A stretch of 6,752 nucleotides of DNA from an uncultured Bacilli bacterium (GCA_947584955.1 CANPWS010000070.1:1-6752); one strand, 5' to 3'. Shown: positions 1 through 5,606, numbered from the stretch's first letter. Notes: generated by a model from the letters alone, not told the origin. Made by a program: numbers and translations.

Positions 1-185
1 ATTGCTCCTCTTAACTGTTGATCAGCTTTTTTTACATCCAAATTAAGGTTCATTGCTATTTCTACTGTTGAATCAAATTTTAAATCTGATGTATTTTTTA
101 TTAATTTAATTGCTTCTTCTTTAGAATACGTTTTATTTTTTTCTATTTTTTCTAAATTTGCAACATATCTTTTACTTTTCTTCAT
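1..185 (-). CDS. rplA: Ribosomal protein L1, N-terminal part (cut by window start)
   Basis: Ribosomal protein L1 binds the mobile stalk of 23S rRNA in the 50S subunit, helps release deacylated tRNA from the E site, and in many bacteria represses its own operon by binding mRNA. Only the first 61 codons are in the window; the gene runs off the left edge. The translation begins [13 protein letters not shown] and contains [11 protein letters not shown], a stretch with [12 protein letters not shown], and the family signature [10 protein letters not shown] (about residues 52-61). The ATG at 185-183 has an ideal SD, AAGGAGG (200-194), eight bases upstream. It follows rplK by 74 bases with no terminator, so the two are co-transcribed. 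Identity is firm even though most of the protein is missing. Confidence 0.95.
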   Translation of the reverse strand, partial: MKKSKRYVANLEKIEKNKTYSKEEAIKLIKNTSDLKFDSTVEIAMNLNLDVKKADQQLRGA

Positions 186-199
186 TGTTTTTTCCTCCT

Positions 200-248
200 T
201 ATGTGGTTATGCGGACAAAAAATTCCTTCCACATAGGTAATAACCTAT
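200..248 (-). promoter_or_regulatory. Hairpins in the rplK-rplA gap, candidate translational control of rplA
   Basis: In the mRNA, TATGTGG (235-229) pairs perfectly with CCACATA (206-200), giving a 7-bp stem around a 22-base loop. The stem ends on the first A of the rplA SD. A second hairpin, ATAGGT-TATT-ACCTAT (248-233), shares bases 235-233 with the first, so they compete at their junction. The 5' arm reads GTGGAAGG and the 3' arm ends ACCAC, resembling the GTGGGAGG...ACCAC frame of the rplK leader. Seen: the pairing. Inferred: modulation of rplA translation, perhaps by L1 itself; the match to the 23S site is much weaker here than in the rplK leader. Confidence 0.45.
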
Positions 249-259
249 ATGATTAACTA

Positions 260-679
260 TTAATCTGAAATTTCAATACCCATGTTACGTGCAGTTCCTT
301 CAACGATTCTCATTGCAGCTTCTACATCGTTAGCATTTAAATCTGGCATTTTTACTTCAGCTATTTCTTTCAATTTTGCTCTTGATATTGTAGCTACCTT
401 TTCACCTTTTGATGCAGCCTTTTGAATTCCTGCTGCTTTCTTTAGTAAAAATGCTACTGGTGGAGTTTTTATTGCAAAGTCAAAACTTCTATCATCATAG
501 ATTGTAATTTCAACTGGTACAATATCTCCCATTTTATCTCTTGTTGCCTCATTATATTTTGAACAAAAATCTTGTAAGTTAATTCCTGCAGGTCCAAGTA
601 CAGTTCCTACTGGTGGAGCTGGTGTTGCTTTTCCTGCTGGTATTTGTAATTTAATTTTTTTAGTAACTTCTTTTGCCAC
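260..679 (-). CDS. rplK: Ribosomal protein L11
   Basis: L11 forms the base of the stalk at the GTPase-associated centre of the 50S subunit, where it binds 23S rRNA and contacts translation factors and RelA-type enzymes. The 139-residue product has the normal family length. The N-terminal domain carries the Pro-rich, L11-typical segment [20 protein letters not shown], and the C-terminal RNA-binding domain contains [17 protein letters not shown] start it at the GTG at 679-677, giving [12 protein letters not shown], because AGGAGG (693-688) lies eight bases upstream. A GTG at 688-686 in the same frame overlaps that SD and cannot be the start. It lies downstream of its own promoter and a structured leader, and upstream of rplA. 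Identity is certain; the GTG start is well supported. Confidence 0.97.
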   Translation of the reverse strand: MAKEVTKKIKLQIPAGKATPAPPVGTVLGPAGINLQDFCSKYNEATRDKMGDIVPVEITIYDDRSFDFAIKTPPVAFLLKKAAGIQKAASKGEKVATISRAKLKEIAEVKMPDLNANDVEAAMRIVEGTARNMGIEISD

Positions 680-687
680 GAAAAACA

Positions 688-693
688 CCTCCT
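688..693 (-). promoter_or_regulatory. SD of rplK, decides the start
   Basis: AGGAGG in the mRNA lies eight bases before the GTG at 679. It rules out the upstream in-frame GTG at 688-686, whose G is the last base of this site. Confidence 0.85.
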
Positions 694-714
694 AATATTT
701 ATATATACTTTTTT

Positions 715-785
715 CGCGAGTGGTCCAATTAGCGTCCGCGCCTCCCACTTTATTACTTATACACAAGATATATATTTACCCCGCG
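715..785 (-). promoter_or_regulatory. rplK leader resembling the L1 stalk of 23S rRNA (candidate L1 autoregulatory site)
   Basis: The mRNA holds an AGTGG (749-745)/CCACT (723-719) stem. Within it lie GTGGGAGGC (748-740) and, after a small GCG-CGGA-CGC hairpin (741-732), GGACGCTAATTGGA (737-724). From memory, the L1-binding stalk of bacterial 23S rRNA contains GUGGGAGGC followed by a GUGGACGCUAGU-type hairpin and closes with a CCAC strand, so this leader looks like a compact copy. CGCGGG at 785-780 can pair with CTCGCG at 720-715 (one G-U), closing the whole domain but competing for bases 720-719. E. coli L1 is known to repress its operon by binding such a mimic upstream of rplK. This GC-rich island stands out in AT-rich surroundings. 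Confidence 0.75.
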
Positions 786-791
786 TTCATA

Positions 792-820
792 ATAATATCA
801 TACTTTTATTAAAATTGCAA
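792..820 (-). promoter_or_regulatory. Sigma-A promoter for rplK-rplA
   Basis: TTGCAA (820-815), 17 bases, then TATTAT (797-792), with an extended -10 TG at 800-799. Transcription would start near 785, giving a leader of about 105 bases before rplK. It lies just after the stop of the unknown gene, so rplK and rplA can be expressed independently of secE-nusG. The -35 matches the consensus at only four of six positions. Confidence 0.65.
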
Positions 821-828
821 TTATATTT

Positions 829-1545
829 TTATCTTATCTGCAAGATTTTTTTATAAGCTTTATAATTTCTTTTTATTTCTGAATTCATTTTACTTTCCAT
901 ACCATAAATACTTTCTAAAGCACTTACATTATATATGGCTACTTCCTTTTTCAATTTGTCTAATAATTGTTTATTTGTTAAATCTTTATTTTTACTCATT
1001 ATTTCTTTTGTTAATTTTTCTAAATACTCAAAACTTTCATTATCAAACATTTTTGGCAATATCATATTTTTATTTCTATCTTTACTATAATATTCTTTTA
1101 AATTAATAATTAAATATGAATAATTTAATTCTTTGTTATTTGATGCTTTTAAATATTTTTGATCTTTTTTTGTATTAAAGCAACATTTTACACAAATTTT
1201 TTCATCTTCCGACTTTGAGTAAAATAAGTGTTTACAAGATAATTTATTATTTATTCTGTTAAAATCTTTTTCATCTACTTTATTTATTTCTATATTATAT
1301 TCTTTTTTTAAATCATCTAATTTATTTTTTAAAAATATAAATTCTTCAAATGGTTTTATTTTAATTAATTTTAATCTTAATTGTTCATTATTTGGATTAT
1401 TTTGATATTCACTATATTCTTTGGTATTTTTTATTTCTATAATCTTAGTTTTAATTTCTCTTGTTATATTTTCTATTTTATTAGATAATTTTTCTATATT
1501 ATTTTTATCTTGGCAAAATTCTTGCTTTAAATCTTCTAACTGCAT
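829..1545 (-). CDS. Unknown protein: coiled-coil N-terminus with a Cys/His zinc-knuckle-like motif, between nusG and rplK
   Basis: I do not recognise this 238-residue protein. Residues 1-100 are highly charged and helical in character, with heptad-like runs such as LSNKIENITREIKTKIIEIK (20-39), suggesting a coiled coil. C104, H106, C118 and C121 (CKH, then CVKC) form a C-x-H-x11-C-x2-C pattern that could bind zinc. The C-terminal part, from about 138, is again Lys-rich and helical. There is no signal peptide or membrane segment, so it is probably cytoplasmic. Its ATG directly abuts the nusG stop (TAAATG), with a GAAGGA-type SD inside nusG, so translation is probably coupled. Composition is poorer in GC than the neighbours: 5 G/C in 1081-1140 against about 22 in nusG at 1741-1800. 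The usual bacterial order is secE-nusG-rplK-rplA, so this gene is an insertion. Its function is unknown. Confidence 0.8.
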   Translation of the reverse strand: MQLEDLKQEFCQDKNNIEKLSNKIENITREIKTKIIEIKNTKEYSEYQNNPNNEQLRLKLIKIKPFEEFIFLKNKLDDLKKEYNIEINKVDEKDFNRINNKLSCKHLFYSKSEDEKICVKCCFNTKKDQKYLKASNNKELNYSYLIINLKEYYSKDRNKNMILPKMFDNESFEYLEKLTKEIMSKNKDLTNKQLLDKLKKEVAIYNVSALESIYGMESKMNSEIKRNYKAYKKILQIR

Positions 1546-2079
1546 TTAAATTCCTTCAACTTGAGAAATTTCAACTTCTACTGACGTTTCTTGACCAAAT
1601 AAATCTACTAAAACCGTTAGTTTTTGTTCTTTTAAATTTATACTATCTATTTTTGCTTCCATATCTTTAAATGGGCCGTCAACTATTTTTACTTTTTTAC
1701 CTGGTTGTAAATCTTTATTTATGTCAATTCTACTCATTCCCATTGCCCCTAATATTTTGTCAACTTCTTGAGCAGATAATGGTATTGGTTTTGCTCCTTT
1801 TCCAGATGATCCTATAAATCCTGTTACGCCTTGAGTATTTCTTACTATAAACCATGCTTCATCACTCATAACCATTTCTACTAATACATAACTTGGAAAC
1901 ATTTTCTTTATTTTCTCTTTTTTTACACCATTTTTATTTTCTATTTCTTTTTGTTCTGGTACTATTACTCTGAAGATATTATCGTGTAATTCCATTGAAT
2001 TTATACGATTTTCTAGTTTTTCTTTTACTTTATATTCATGTCCACTTATTGTGCTTACTACATACCATTCTTTTTTCAT
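1546..2079 (-). CDS. nusG: Transcription elongation/antitermination factor NusG
   Basis: NusG binds RNA polymerase next to the active cleft and modulates pausing, termination and transcription-translation coupling. The 177 residues have the usual length. The N-terminal NGN domain starts KKEWYVVSTISGHEYKVKEKL and includes the hallmark FPSYVLVEM and a segment with WFIVRNTQGVTGFIGS (about residues 60-92). The C-terminal KOW domain (from about 122) reads PGKKVKIVDGPFKDMEAKI. AAGGAG lies nine bases before the ATG, inside the end of secE. The start overlaps the secE stop by one base (TAATG), so the pair is translationally coupled. At its 3' end the stop directly abuts the start of the unknown gene. 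Identity is certain. Confidence 0.98.
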   Translation of the reverse strand: MKKEWYVVSTISGHEYKVKEKLENRINSMELHDNIFRVIVPEQKEIENKNGVKKEKIKKMFPSYVLVEMVMSDEAWFIVRNTQGVTGFIGSSGKGAKPIPLSAQEVDKILGAMGMSRIDINKDLQPGKKVKIVDGPFKDMEAKIDSINLKEQKLTVLVDLFGQETSVEVEISQVEGI

Positions 2080-2405
2080 TATAAATTACTCCTTAATAAT
2101 GCTACTAACATATCTATTATATAAAAGAATATGCCAAGAACAATAATAAATGATACTGTTGCTATACTATATTTTAATAATTCTTTTCCCTTTGTCCATC
2201 TTATTCTTGATATTTCTTTTTTTACACCTTTAAAATATCCTGTAATTTTACTAAATATACTTTTTTTGTTTTTAGTTTCCTTAACCGTTTTACTTTTTGT
2301 CTCTTTTTTTACATTTTTTTCTTTATTTTCGGTTCTTTTTATTTCTTTTTGATTACTTTTTGTTTCTTTCTTCTTAGCTATATCTTCTGTCTCTTTCTTC
2401 CCCAT
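2079..2405 (-). CDS. secE: SecE, preprotein translocase subunit with a long Lys-rich N-terminal extension
   Basis: SecE clamps SecY in the membrane and is essential for the Sec channel. The SecE core is residues 51-108: an amphipathic helix with FKGVKKEISRIRW (58-70), then a single membrane span (about 78-104, ATVSFIIVLGIFFYIIDMLV). The usual WP motif after the amphipathic helix is WT here. Residues 1-50 are an unusual low-complexity tail of Lys, Glu, Thr and Asn, with KKETKS at 12-17 and again at 33-38; minimal Gram-positive SecE proteins are only about 60 residues. The ATG follows TGGAGGA (2415-2409), with a short gap of four bases after GGAGG. secE is first in its operon, behind a strong promoter, and overlaps nusG by one base. 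rpmG (L33), which precedes secE in Bacillus, is absent here. Confidence 0.93.
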   Translation of the reverse strand: MGKKETEDIAKKKETKSNQKEIKRTENKEKNVKKETKSKTVKETKNKKSIFSKITGYFKGVKKEISRIRWTKGKELLKYSIATVSFIIVLGIFFYIIDMLVALLRSNL

Positions 2406-2453
2406 AAATCCTCCATTTACTTAAAATAAAAACACATCCTCGTGCTTGCTATA

Positions 2454-2482
2454 AATATATCATAGTTTTTATTTCTTGTCAA
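2454..2482 (-). promoter_or_regulatory. Strong sigma-A promoter for secE-nusG
   Basis: Perfect -35 TTGACA (2482-2477), a 17-base spacer, and TATATT (2459-2454), with an extended -10 TG at 2462-2461. Very AT-rich DNA upstream could serve as an UP element. Transcription would begin near 2447, about 40 bases before secE. The start of the transcript can fold weakly (AAGCAC 2447-2442 with GTGTTT 2435-2430), a pairing too weak to call an attenuator. Confidence 0.85.
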
Positions 2483-2505
2483 TTATTATATATAATTCAT
2501 GTAAA

Positions 2506-2526
2506 AATTTATGATTAATTTATGAT
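2506..2526. repeat. Phased 10-bp direct repeat upstream of the secE promoter
   Basis: AATTTATGAT occurs at 2506-2515 and again at 2517-2526 on the plus strand. The start-to-start distance is 11 bp, about one helical turn. The repeat lies 23 bp upstream of the -35 box. It could be a tandem regulator site or part of an AT-rich UP element, or chance in very AT-rich DNA. Confidence 0.4.
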
Positions 2527-2541
2527 AATATCTTAAGTGTT

Positions 2542-2568
2542 AGTATTTGATTTTGTCCCAGAAATACT
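2542..2568. repeat. Inverted repeat in the rpmE-secE gap
   Basis: AGTATTT (2542-2548) and AAATACT (2562-2568) are exact inverted repeats around a 13-base centre that contains GTCCCA, the most GC-rich spot of the gap. No T-run follows on either strand, so it is not a terminator. It could be an operator or an RNA hairpin. The rest of the 262-base gap (2406-2667) holds the rpmE terminator tail, the direct repeat and the secE promoter; I see no gene in it. Confidence 0.35.
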
Positions 2569-2655
2569 TCTCTTATAATATTTTTAGTAATAATTTCATT
2601 AATCTTATTTTATAAGGCTTTAATTATTTTTTCATTTTACCAAGTATTAATTAGC

Positions 2656-2682
2656 AAAAAAAGAAACCTATTTAGTTTCTTT
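2656..2682 (-). terminator. Rho-independent terminator of rpmE, overlapping its stop
   Basis: In the mRNA, AAAGAAAC (2682-2675) pairs with GTTTCTTT (2667-2660) around a 7-base loop and runs into a seven-T tract (2662-2656). The stem begins in the last codons of rpmE and the TAG stop is in the loop. The stem has only two G-C pairs, so it may be leaky. Confidence 0.6.
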
Positions 2683-2886
2683 ATCGAATCCATATTTTTT
2701 ATTAAACTTATCAACTTGACCTTTTCTAGAACCAGTAGTTTGTTTACCAGTATAAAAAGGATGACACATACTACAAGTATCAATAGACTGTTCTTCTTTT
2801 CCTAAAGTTGATTTTGCTACGATAACATTTCCACAAGCACATACAAATTTAGTTTCTGATTGCTTAGGATGAATATTTGCTTTCAT
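2668..2886 (-). CDS. rpmE: Ribosomal protein L31, zinc-binding (C+) form
   Basis: L31 bridges the 50S and 30S subunits near the central protuberance. The 72-residue product starts MKANIHPK and contains CACGNVIV, CSMCHPFYTGKQ and the closing VDKFNKKYG of Bacillus-type RpmE. C16, C18, C38 and C41 are the zinc ligands of the C+ type, the form typically exchanged for a Cys-less paralogue under zinc limitation. I chose the ATG at 2886-2884 because AAGGAG (2900-2895) stands eight bases before it and because the family begins MKA. An in-frame ATG seven codons upstream (2907) would put that SD inside the coding region and lacks its own. The gene has its own promoter and terminator, so it forms a single-gene unit with possible read-through from murA and the hydrolase. 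Confidence 0.96.
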   Translation of the reverse strand: MKANIHPKQSETKFVCACGNVIVAKSTLGKEEQSIDTCSMCHPFYTGKQTTGSRKGQVDKFNKKYGFDKETK

Positions 2887-2894
2887 TTTTATCT

Positions 2895-2900
2895 CTCCTT
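2895..2900 (-). promoter_or_regulatory. SD of rpmE, decides the start
   Basis: AAGGAG in the mRNA is eight bases before the ATG at 2886. It favours the 72-residue L31 over a 79-residue form starting at 2907. Confidence 0.85.
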
Positions 2901-2905
2901 CCGCC

Positions 2906-2920
2906 ATGACAAAAAGTCAT
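2906..2920 (-). promoter_or_regulatory. Small hairpin in the rpmE leader
   Basis: ATGAC-TTTTT-GTCAT forms a perfect 5-bp stem in the mRNA, ending five bases before the rpmE SD; its 3' arm overlaps a decoy ATG at 2907-2905. L31 autoregulatory leaders are reported in Firmicutes, but I cannot match this one to that motif from sequence alone. It could also simply keep the decoy ATG unavailable. Confidence 0.35.
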
Positions 2921-2939
2921 AGTAATAAATACGTGTCTT

Positions 2940-2968
2940 ATTATATCAGTATTTTTTTAATTTTTCAA
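2940..2968 (-). promoter_or_regulatory. Near-consensus sigma-A promoter for rpmE, inside the hydrolase 3' end
   Basis: TTGAAA (2968-2963), a 17-base spacer, and a perfect TATAAT (2945-2940) preceded by an extended -10 TG (2948-2947). The TGA stop of the upstream gene is also the TGA of the extended -10. Transcription would start near 2934, leaving a leader of about 48 bases. Confidence 0.85.
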
Positions 2969-3635
2969 CTATTATTTCAGAAATTTTTTTATATCCATCA
3001 TTATTAGGAATAAAATCATCCCTACTTTCAAAAAAAATAGGATTATTATCAAATATTTGTGATAAATCTATATATTCAAAACCTTCATTTTTTACAATAT
3101 ATTTAAGTTTTGTATTTATATAGTTTATATATTCTTGATAATTATTAATATTATAATAACCTAAGACAAATACTTTTTTATGATTAAATTTATTTATATG
3201 ATGTAATAATTCTTCCATATCATATATTAATTCATTCATATAATTATATATATTTTCATTATTCATTTTTAATTTATAATATAGCTCATTCATTCCAATA
3301 GATAAAGTAATTACATCAGCTTTTTTAATAAGCTGATTAAGACTTATTTCTATTCCATTTATATTTTTAATTTCATTATATTCTATTATTCTAAGTAAAT
3401 CAGTTATGCGATAATCAGAACTTGTAAATGAATCATTAAAACTTTTTAATTTATTTAAATCTTTTAAATAATCTTTAACATAAAAAGAGTATCCATATCT
3501 TTTTACTCCATATGAAGATTGACCACTTGAAATAGAATCTCCAATTGTTAGATAATTAATTTTATTATCTTTTGTTAAATTATATATAAAATAACACGAT
3601 AAAAAAAGAATTAATATAAATATAATCTTTTTCAT
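2946..3635 (-). CDS. N-terminally anchored SGNH/GDSL-family hydrolase-like protein lacking the catalytic His
   Basis: SGNH/GDSL proteins are usually esterases or lipases using a Ser-Asp-His triad. Residues 1-20 (KKIIFILILFLSCYFIYNL) form a signal anchor, so the 229-residue protein should face outward; the Cys is not in a good lipobox. Block I is YLTIGDSISSG with nucleophile candidate S34. Block III is LSIGMNEL (112-118), giving the oxyanion Asn N116 but Glu where Asp is common. The final block, normally DxxHPN..GY, is DDFIPNNDGY (206-215): the Asp is present but the His is Ile (I209, ATT codon). The protein may be inactive, use another base, or act by binding. The ATG follows AGGTGA (3644-3639), and the gene starts 20 bases after murA, so it is in the murA operon; a wall-related role is inference. 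It ends in TGA. Confidence 0.8.
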   Translation of the reverse strand: MKKIIFILILFLSCYFIYNLTKDNKINYLTIGDSISSGQSSYGVKRYGYSFYVKDYLKDLNKLKSFNDSFTSSDYRITDLLRIIEYNEIKNINGIEISLNQLIKKADVITLSIGMNELYYKLKMNNENIYNYMNELIYDMEELLHHINKFNHKKVFVLGYYNINNYQEYINYINTKLKYIVKNEGFEYIDLSQIFDNNPIFFESRDDFIPNNDGYKKISEIIVEKLKKY

Positions 3636-3655
3636 ACTTCACCTAATAAAGTATA

Positions 3656-4909
3656 TTATATTAATTCTATTTTAGCACCTACGTTACTTAGTTTTTCAAC
3701 TATGTTATCATATCCTCTTAATATATAATAAATATTATCAATAATTGTTTCACCTTCGGCAATAAGTCCACATACTATCATTGATGCACCACCACGTAAA
3801 TCTGTTGCTGATACATTTTTACCATATAAATCTGTTTTTCCTGTTATAATGGCAATTTCACCATCTCTTATTGCTATATCTGCGCCCATTTTAACTGTAT
3901 CTGGTATATTTTGAAATCTATTTTCATATATTGTTTCTCTTACTCTACTTATTCCTTTACACTGTGTCAAAAAAGGAATTATTATTTGCTGTAAATCTGT
4001 TGGAAATCCTGGAAAATTTAATGTTTCTATATCGATAGGAGTAAGATCATCACTTTTATCTATAATTATATTATCACTATTAATCTTCATTTTTACTCCT
4101 GCTTCTTTTAATTTAGATGTAAGTGCTTCAATATGCGAAGGAATAATATTATTTATTTTTAAATTTTTACCTAGTAAAGAACCAATTATTAAATAAGTTC
4201 CTGCTTCAATTCTATCTGGTATAACCTCATGGAAACAACTATGTAAATATGTTACTCCTTCAATTATTATAGTATCAGTACCTGCCCCTTTAATTTTAGC
4301 TCCCATATTATTTAAAAATGTAGCTACATTAACTATTTCAGGTTCTTTGGCTGCGTTTTCAATATAAGTTTTTCCTTTAGCTTTAGCTGCCGCAAGCATA
4401 ATATTTATAGTAGCACCAACACTAGGTATATCTAAATATATTTTACTTCCTTTTAATTGTTTTGCTTCTATTATAAAATGATTATTTTCTTCTTTTATAA
4501 CTGCTCCTAGCTTTTCAAATCCTTTTAAATGTAAATTAATAGGTCTTTCACCAATAGCACATCCTCCTGGAAAATACATATCTACTTTCTTAAATTTTCC
4601 TAAAAGTGCTCCCATAAAATAATATGATGCTCTTAATTTATTAGATAACTCTTCTTTTATTCCATCATTTATAATACTTGAGCTATCTATTTGAACTACA
4701 TCTTCTTTTCTATTTATTTTTGCATTTAATGCTAATAAAATTTCTTCTAAATAATCTATATCTGATATTGTTGGTACATTAGTAATAGTTACAGTTTCAT
4801 CACATAAAACAGACGCGGGTATTAAGGCAACTGCACTGTTTTTTGCACCACTAATATTTATTGTACCTGTCAAAGTATGCTTTCCTTCAATTTTTATTTT
4901 CTTAGGCAT
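3656..4909 (-). CDS. murA: UDP-N-acetylglucosamine 1-carboxyvinyltransferase (MurA, MurZ/MurAB type)
   Basis: MurA transfers enolpyruvate from phosphoenolpyruvate to UDP-GlcNAc, the first committed step of peptidoglycan synthesis in the cytoplasm. The 417 residues match the family length and two-domain fold. Visible catalytic features: GAKN (K23, N24); FPGGCAIGERPI with active-site C117 and R122; FPTDLQQ with general base D305; DLRGGAS with R372; and LRGYD with R398. The retained Cys predicts fosfomycin sensitivity. LRASYYFMGALLGKFK (92-107) and the stretches SVGATINIMLAA and IENAAKEPEI are closest to B. subtilis MurZ (MurAB) rather than MurAA, and B. subtilis murZ also lies near rpmE. AAGGAGG (4923-4917) sits seven bases before the ATG. 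It has its own promoter and is followed 20 bases later by the hydrolase gene. Confidence 0.97.
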   Translation of the reverse strand: MPKKIKIEGKHTLTGTINISGAKNSAVALIPASVLCDETVTITNVPTISDIDYLEEILLALNAKINRKEDVVQIDSSSIINDGIKEELSNKLRASYYFMGALLGKFKKVDMYFPGGCAIGERPINLHLKGFEKLGAVIKEENNHFIIEAKQLKGSKIYLDIPSVGATINIMLAAAKAKGKTYIENAAKEPEIVNVATFLNNMGAKIKGAGTDTIIIEGVTYLHSCFHEVIPDRIEAGTYLIIGSLLGKNLKINNIIPSHIEALTSKLKEAGVKMKINSDNIIIDKSDDLTPIDIETLNFPGFPTDLQQIIIPFLTQCKGISRVRETIYENRFQNIPDTVKMGADIAIRDGEIAIITGKTDLYGKNVSATDLRGGASMIVCGLIAEGETIIDNIYYILRGYDNIVEKLSNVGAKIELI

Positions 4910-4932
4910 AAGTATACCTCCTTGTTTGTAAT

Positions 4933-4961
4933 ATTATATGTTATTTTATATAATTTGTCCA
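4933..4961 (-). promoter_or_regulatory. Sigma-A promoter for murA
   Basis: TGGACA (4961-4956), a 17-base spacer, and a perfect TATAAT (4938-4933). Transcription would start near 4926, only a few bases before the SD, so the leader is very short and leaves no room for a riboswitch. Confidence 0.85.
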
Positions 4962-4985
4962 TAACACACTTTAATATTAATATAT

Positions 4986-5019
4986 AAAAAAAAGAAAGTC
5001 AATTAAAAGTTGATCTTTC
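4986..5019 (-). terminator. Rho-independent terminator of mntP
   Basis: In the mRNA, GAAAG-A-TCAA pairs with TTGA-CTTTC (nine pairs with one bulged A) around a 7-base loop, followed directly by eight Ts (4993-4986). It separates the prmC-spoIIR-mntP unit from murA. Confidence 0.85.
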
Positions 5020-5027
5020 AAAAAAAA

Positions 5028-5564
5028 TTATTTAAAGAAATAATAAATTCCTAAAATTATTAAAATAACTCCACCAAAGACTGAAGATAAGGTTCCAAAG
5101 TAACTTTTTAATTTTCCTCCTAATATTAATCCTAAATATGTAAATAATCCACTAACTAAGCAAAATATTAAAGATACTTCTAGATAATTACTATTAATTA
5201 CATTAAGTCCAATTCCTGTTGTAAAACTATCAATACTGACAGAAAACCCAAAAATTAAAAAGCCTAAAGTATTTAAAAAAAACTTCTCTTCTTTTTCTTT
5301 TAAACTTGATATTATCATTTCTGATCCTATTATCACAAATATAAATGCTACCAATACACTTATATTAATAATTAAATATTTTGTAATTATATTTCCAAAA
5401 CTAAGACCTAAAAGTGGCATAAAGAAATGATAAATTCCAACAATTAATGATAAAATTATTTTGTTACTTTTTGTTATATTTTGAGTTCCATATATTAATG
5501 ATAAAGAAAATGCATCCATACTTAAACTAATTCCCACTAATAATGTCGTAAAAAAAGTATTCAA
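5028..5564 (-). CDS. mntP: MntP-family manganese efflux protein
   Basis: MntP exports Mn2+ and protects cells against manganese excess. The 178 residues are very hydrophobic, with about six membrane spans in two repeat halves. The family's acidic residues are in place: SMDAF (D17) in the first helix, GSEMI (E82) in the third and SIDSF (D112) at the start of the second half. YHFFMPLLGLSFG (45-57) matches MntP rather than the sporulation protein YtaF, a distant relative. The start is a TTG (5564-5562) preceded by AGGTGAT; no later ATG would keep the first helix intact. It lies 42 bases after spoIIR, as part of the conserved spoIIR-mntP neighbourhood of Bacillus, and ends in a good terminator. 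No Mn riboswitch is visible in the short gap. Confidence 0.85.
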   Translation of the reverse strand: MNTFFTTLLVGISLSMDAFSLSLIYGTQNITKSNKIILSLIVGIYHFFMPLLGLSFGNIITKYLIINISVLVAFIFVIIGSEMIISSLKEKEEKFFLNTLGFLIFGFSVSIDSFTTGIGLNVINSNYLEVSLIFCLVSGLFTYLGLILGGKLKSYFGTLSSVFGGVILIILGIYYFFK

Positions 5565-5606
5565 GTAATATCACCTATTAAATAATATTATTAATACTTT
5601 TGTTTA

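Noticed and set aside
680..688. Longer rplK start (GTG at 688)
   Set aside because: It overlaps the SD that serves the GTG at 679, and L11 proteins start at MAKxV.
2131..2352. Plus-strand open frame of 73 codons
   Set aside because: It is the antisense shadow of the Lys-rich secE gene (complement of AAA/GAA codons gives Phe/Leu/Ser runs), with no SD and no family resemblance.
2428..2447. Attenuator hairpin at the start of the secE transcript
   Set aside because: The stem is six pairs with a G-U and the following T-run is only two bases beyond the stem, too weak to support.
2887..2907. Longer rpmE start (ATG at 2907)
   Set aside because: It would put the SD inside the gene, lacks its own SD, and lies in a hairpin; L31 starts MKA.
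2889..2948. Read-through of the hydrolase TGA as Trp (mycoplasma code)
   Set aside because: The Trp codons checked in nusG and spoIIR are TGG, and the extra codons run over the rpmE promoter and SD before an out-of-frame stop; UGA is best taken as a stop.
5565..5606. AATAATATTATT palindrome between spoIIR and mntP
   Set aside because: It is made only of A and T in very AT-rich DNA, with no T-run or promoter spacing; probably chance.
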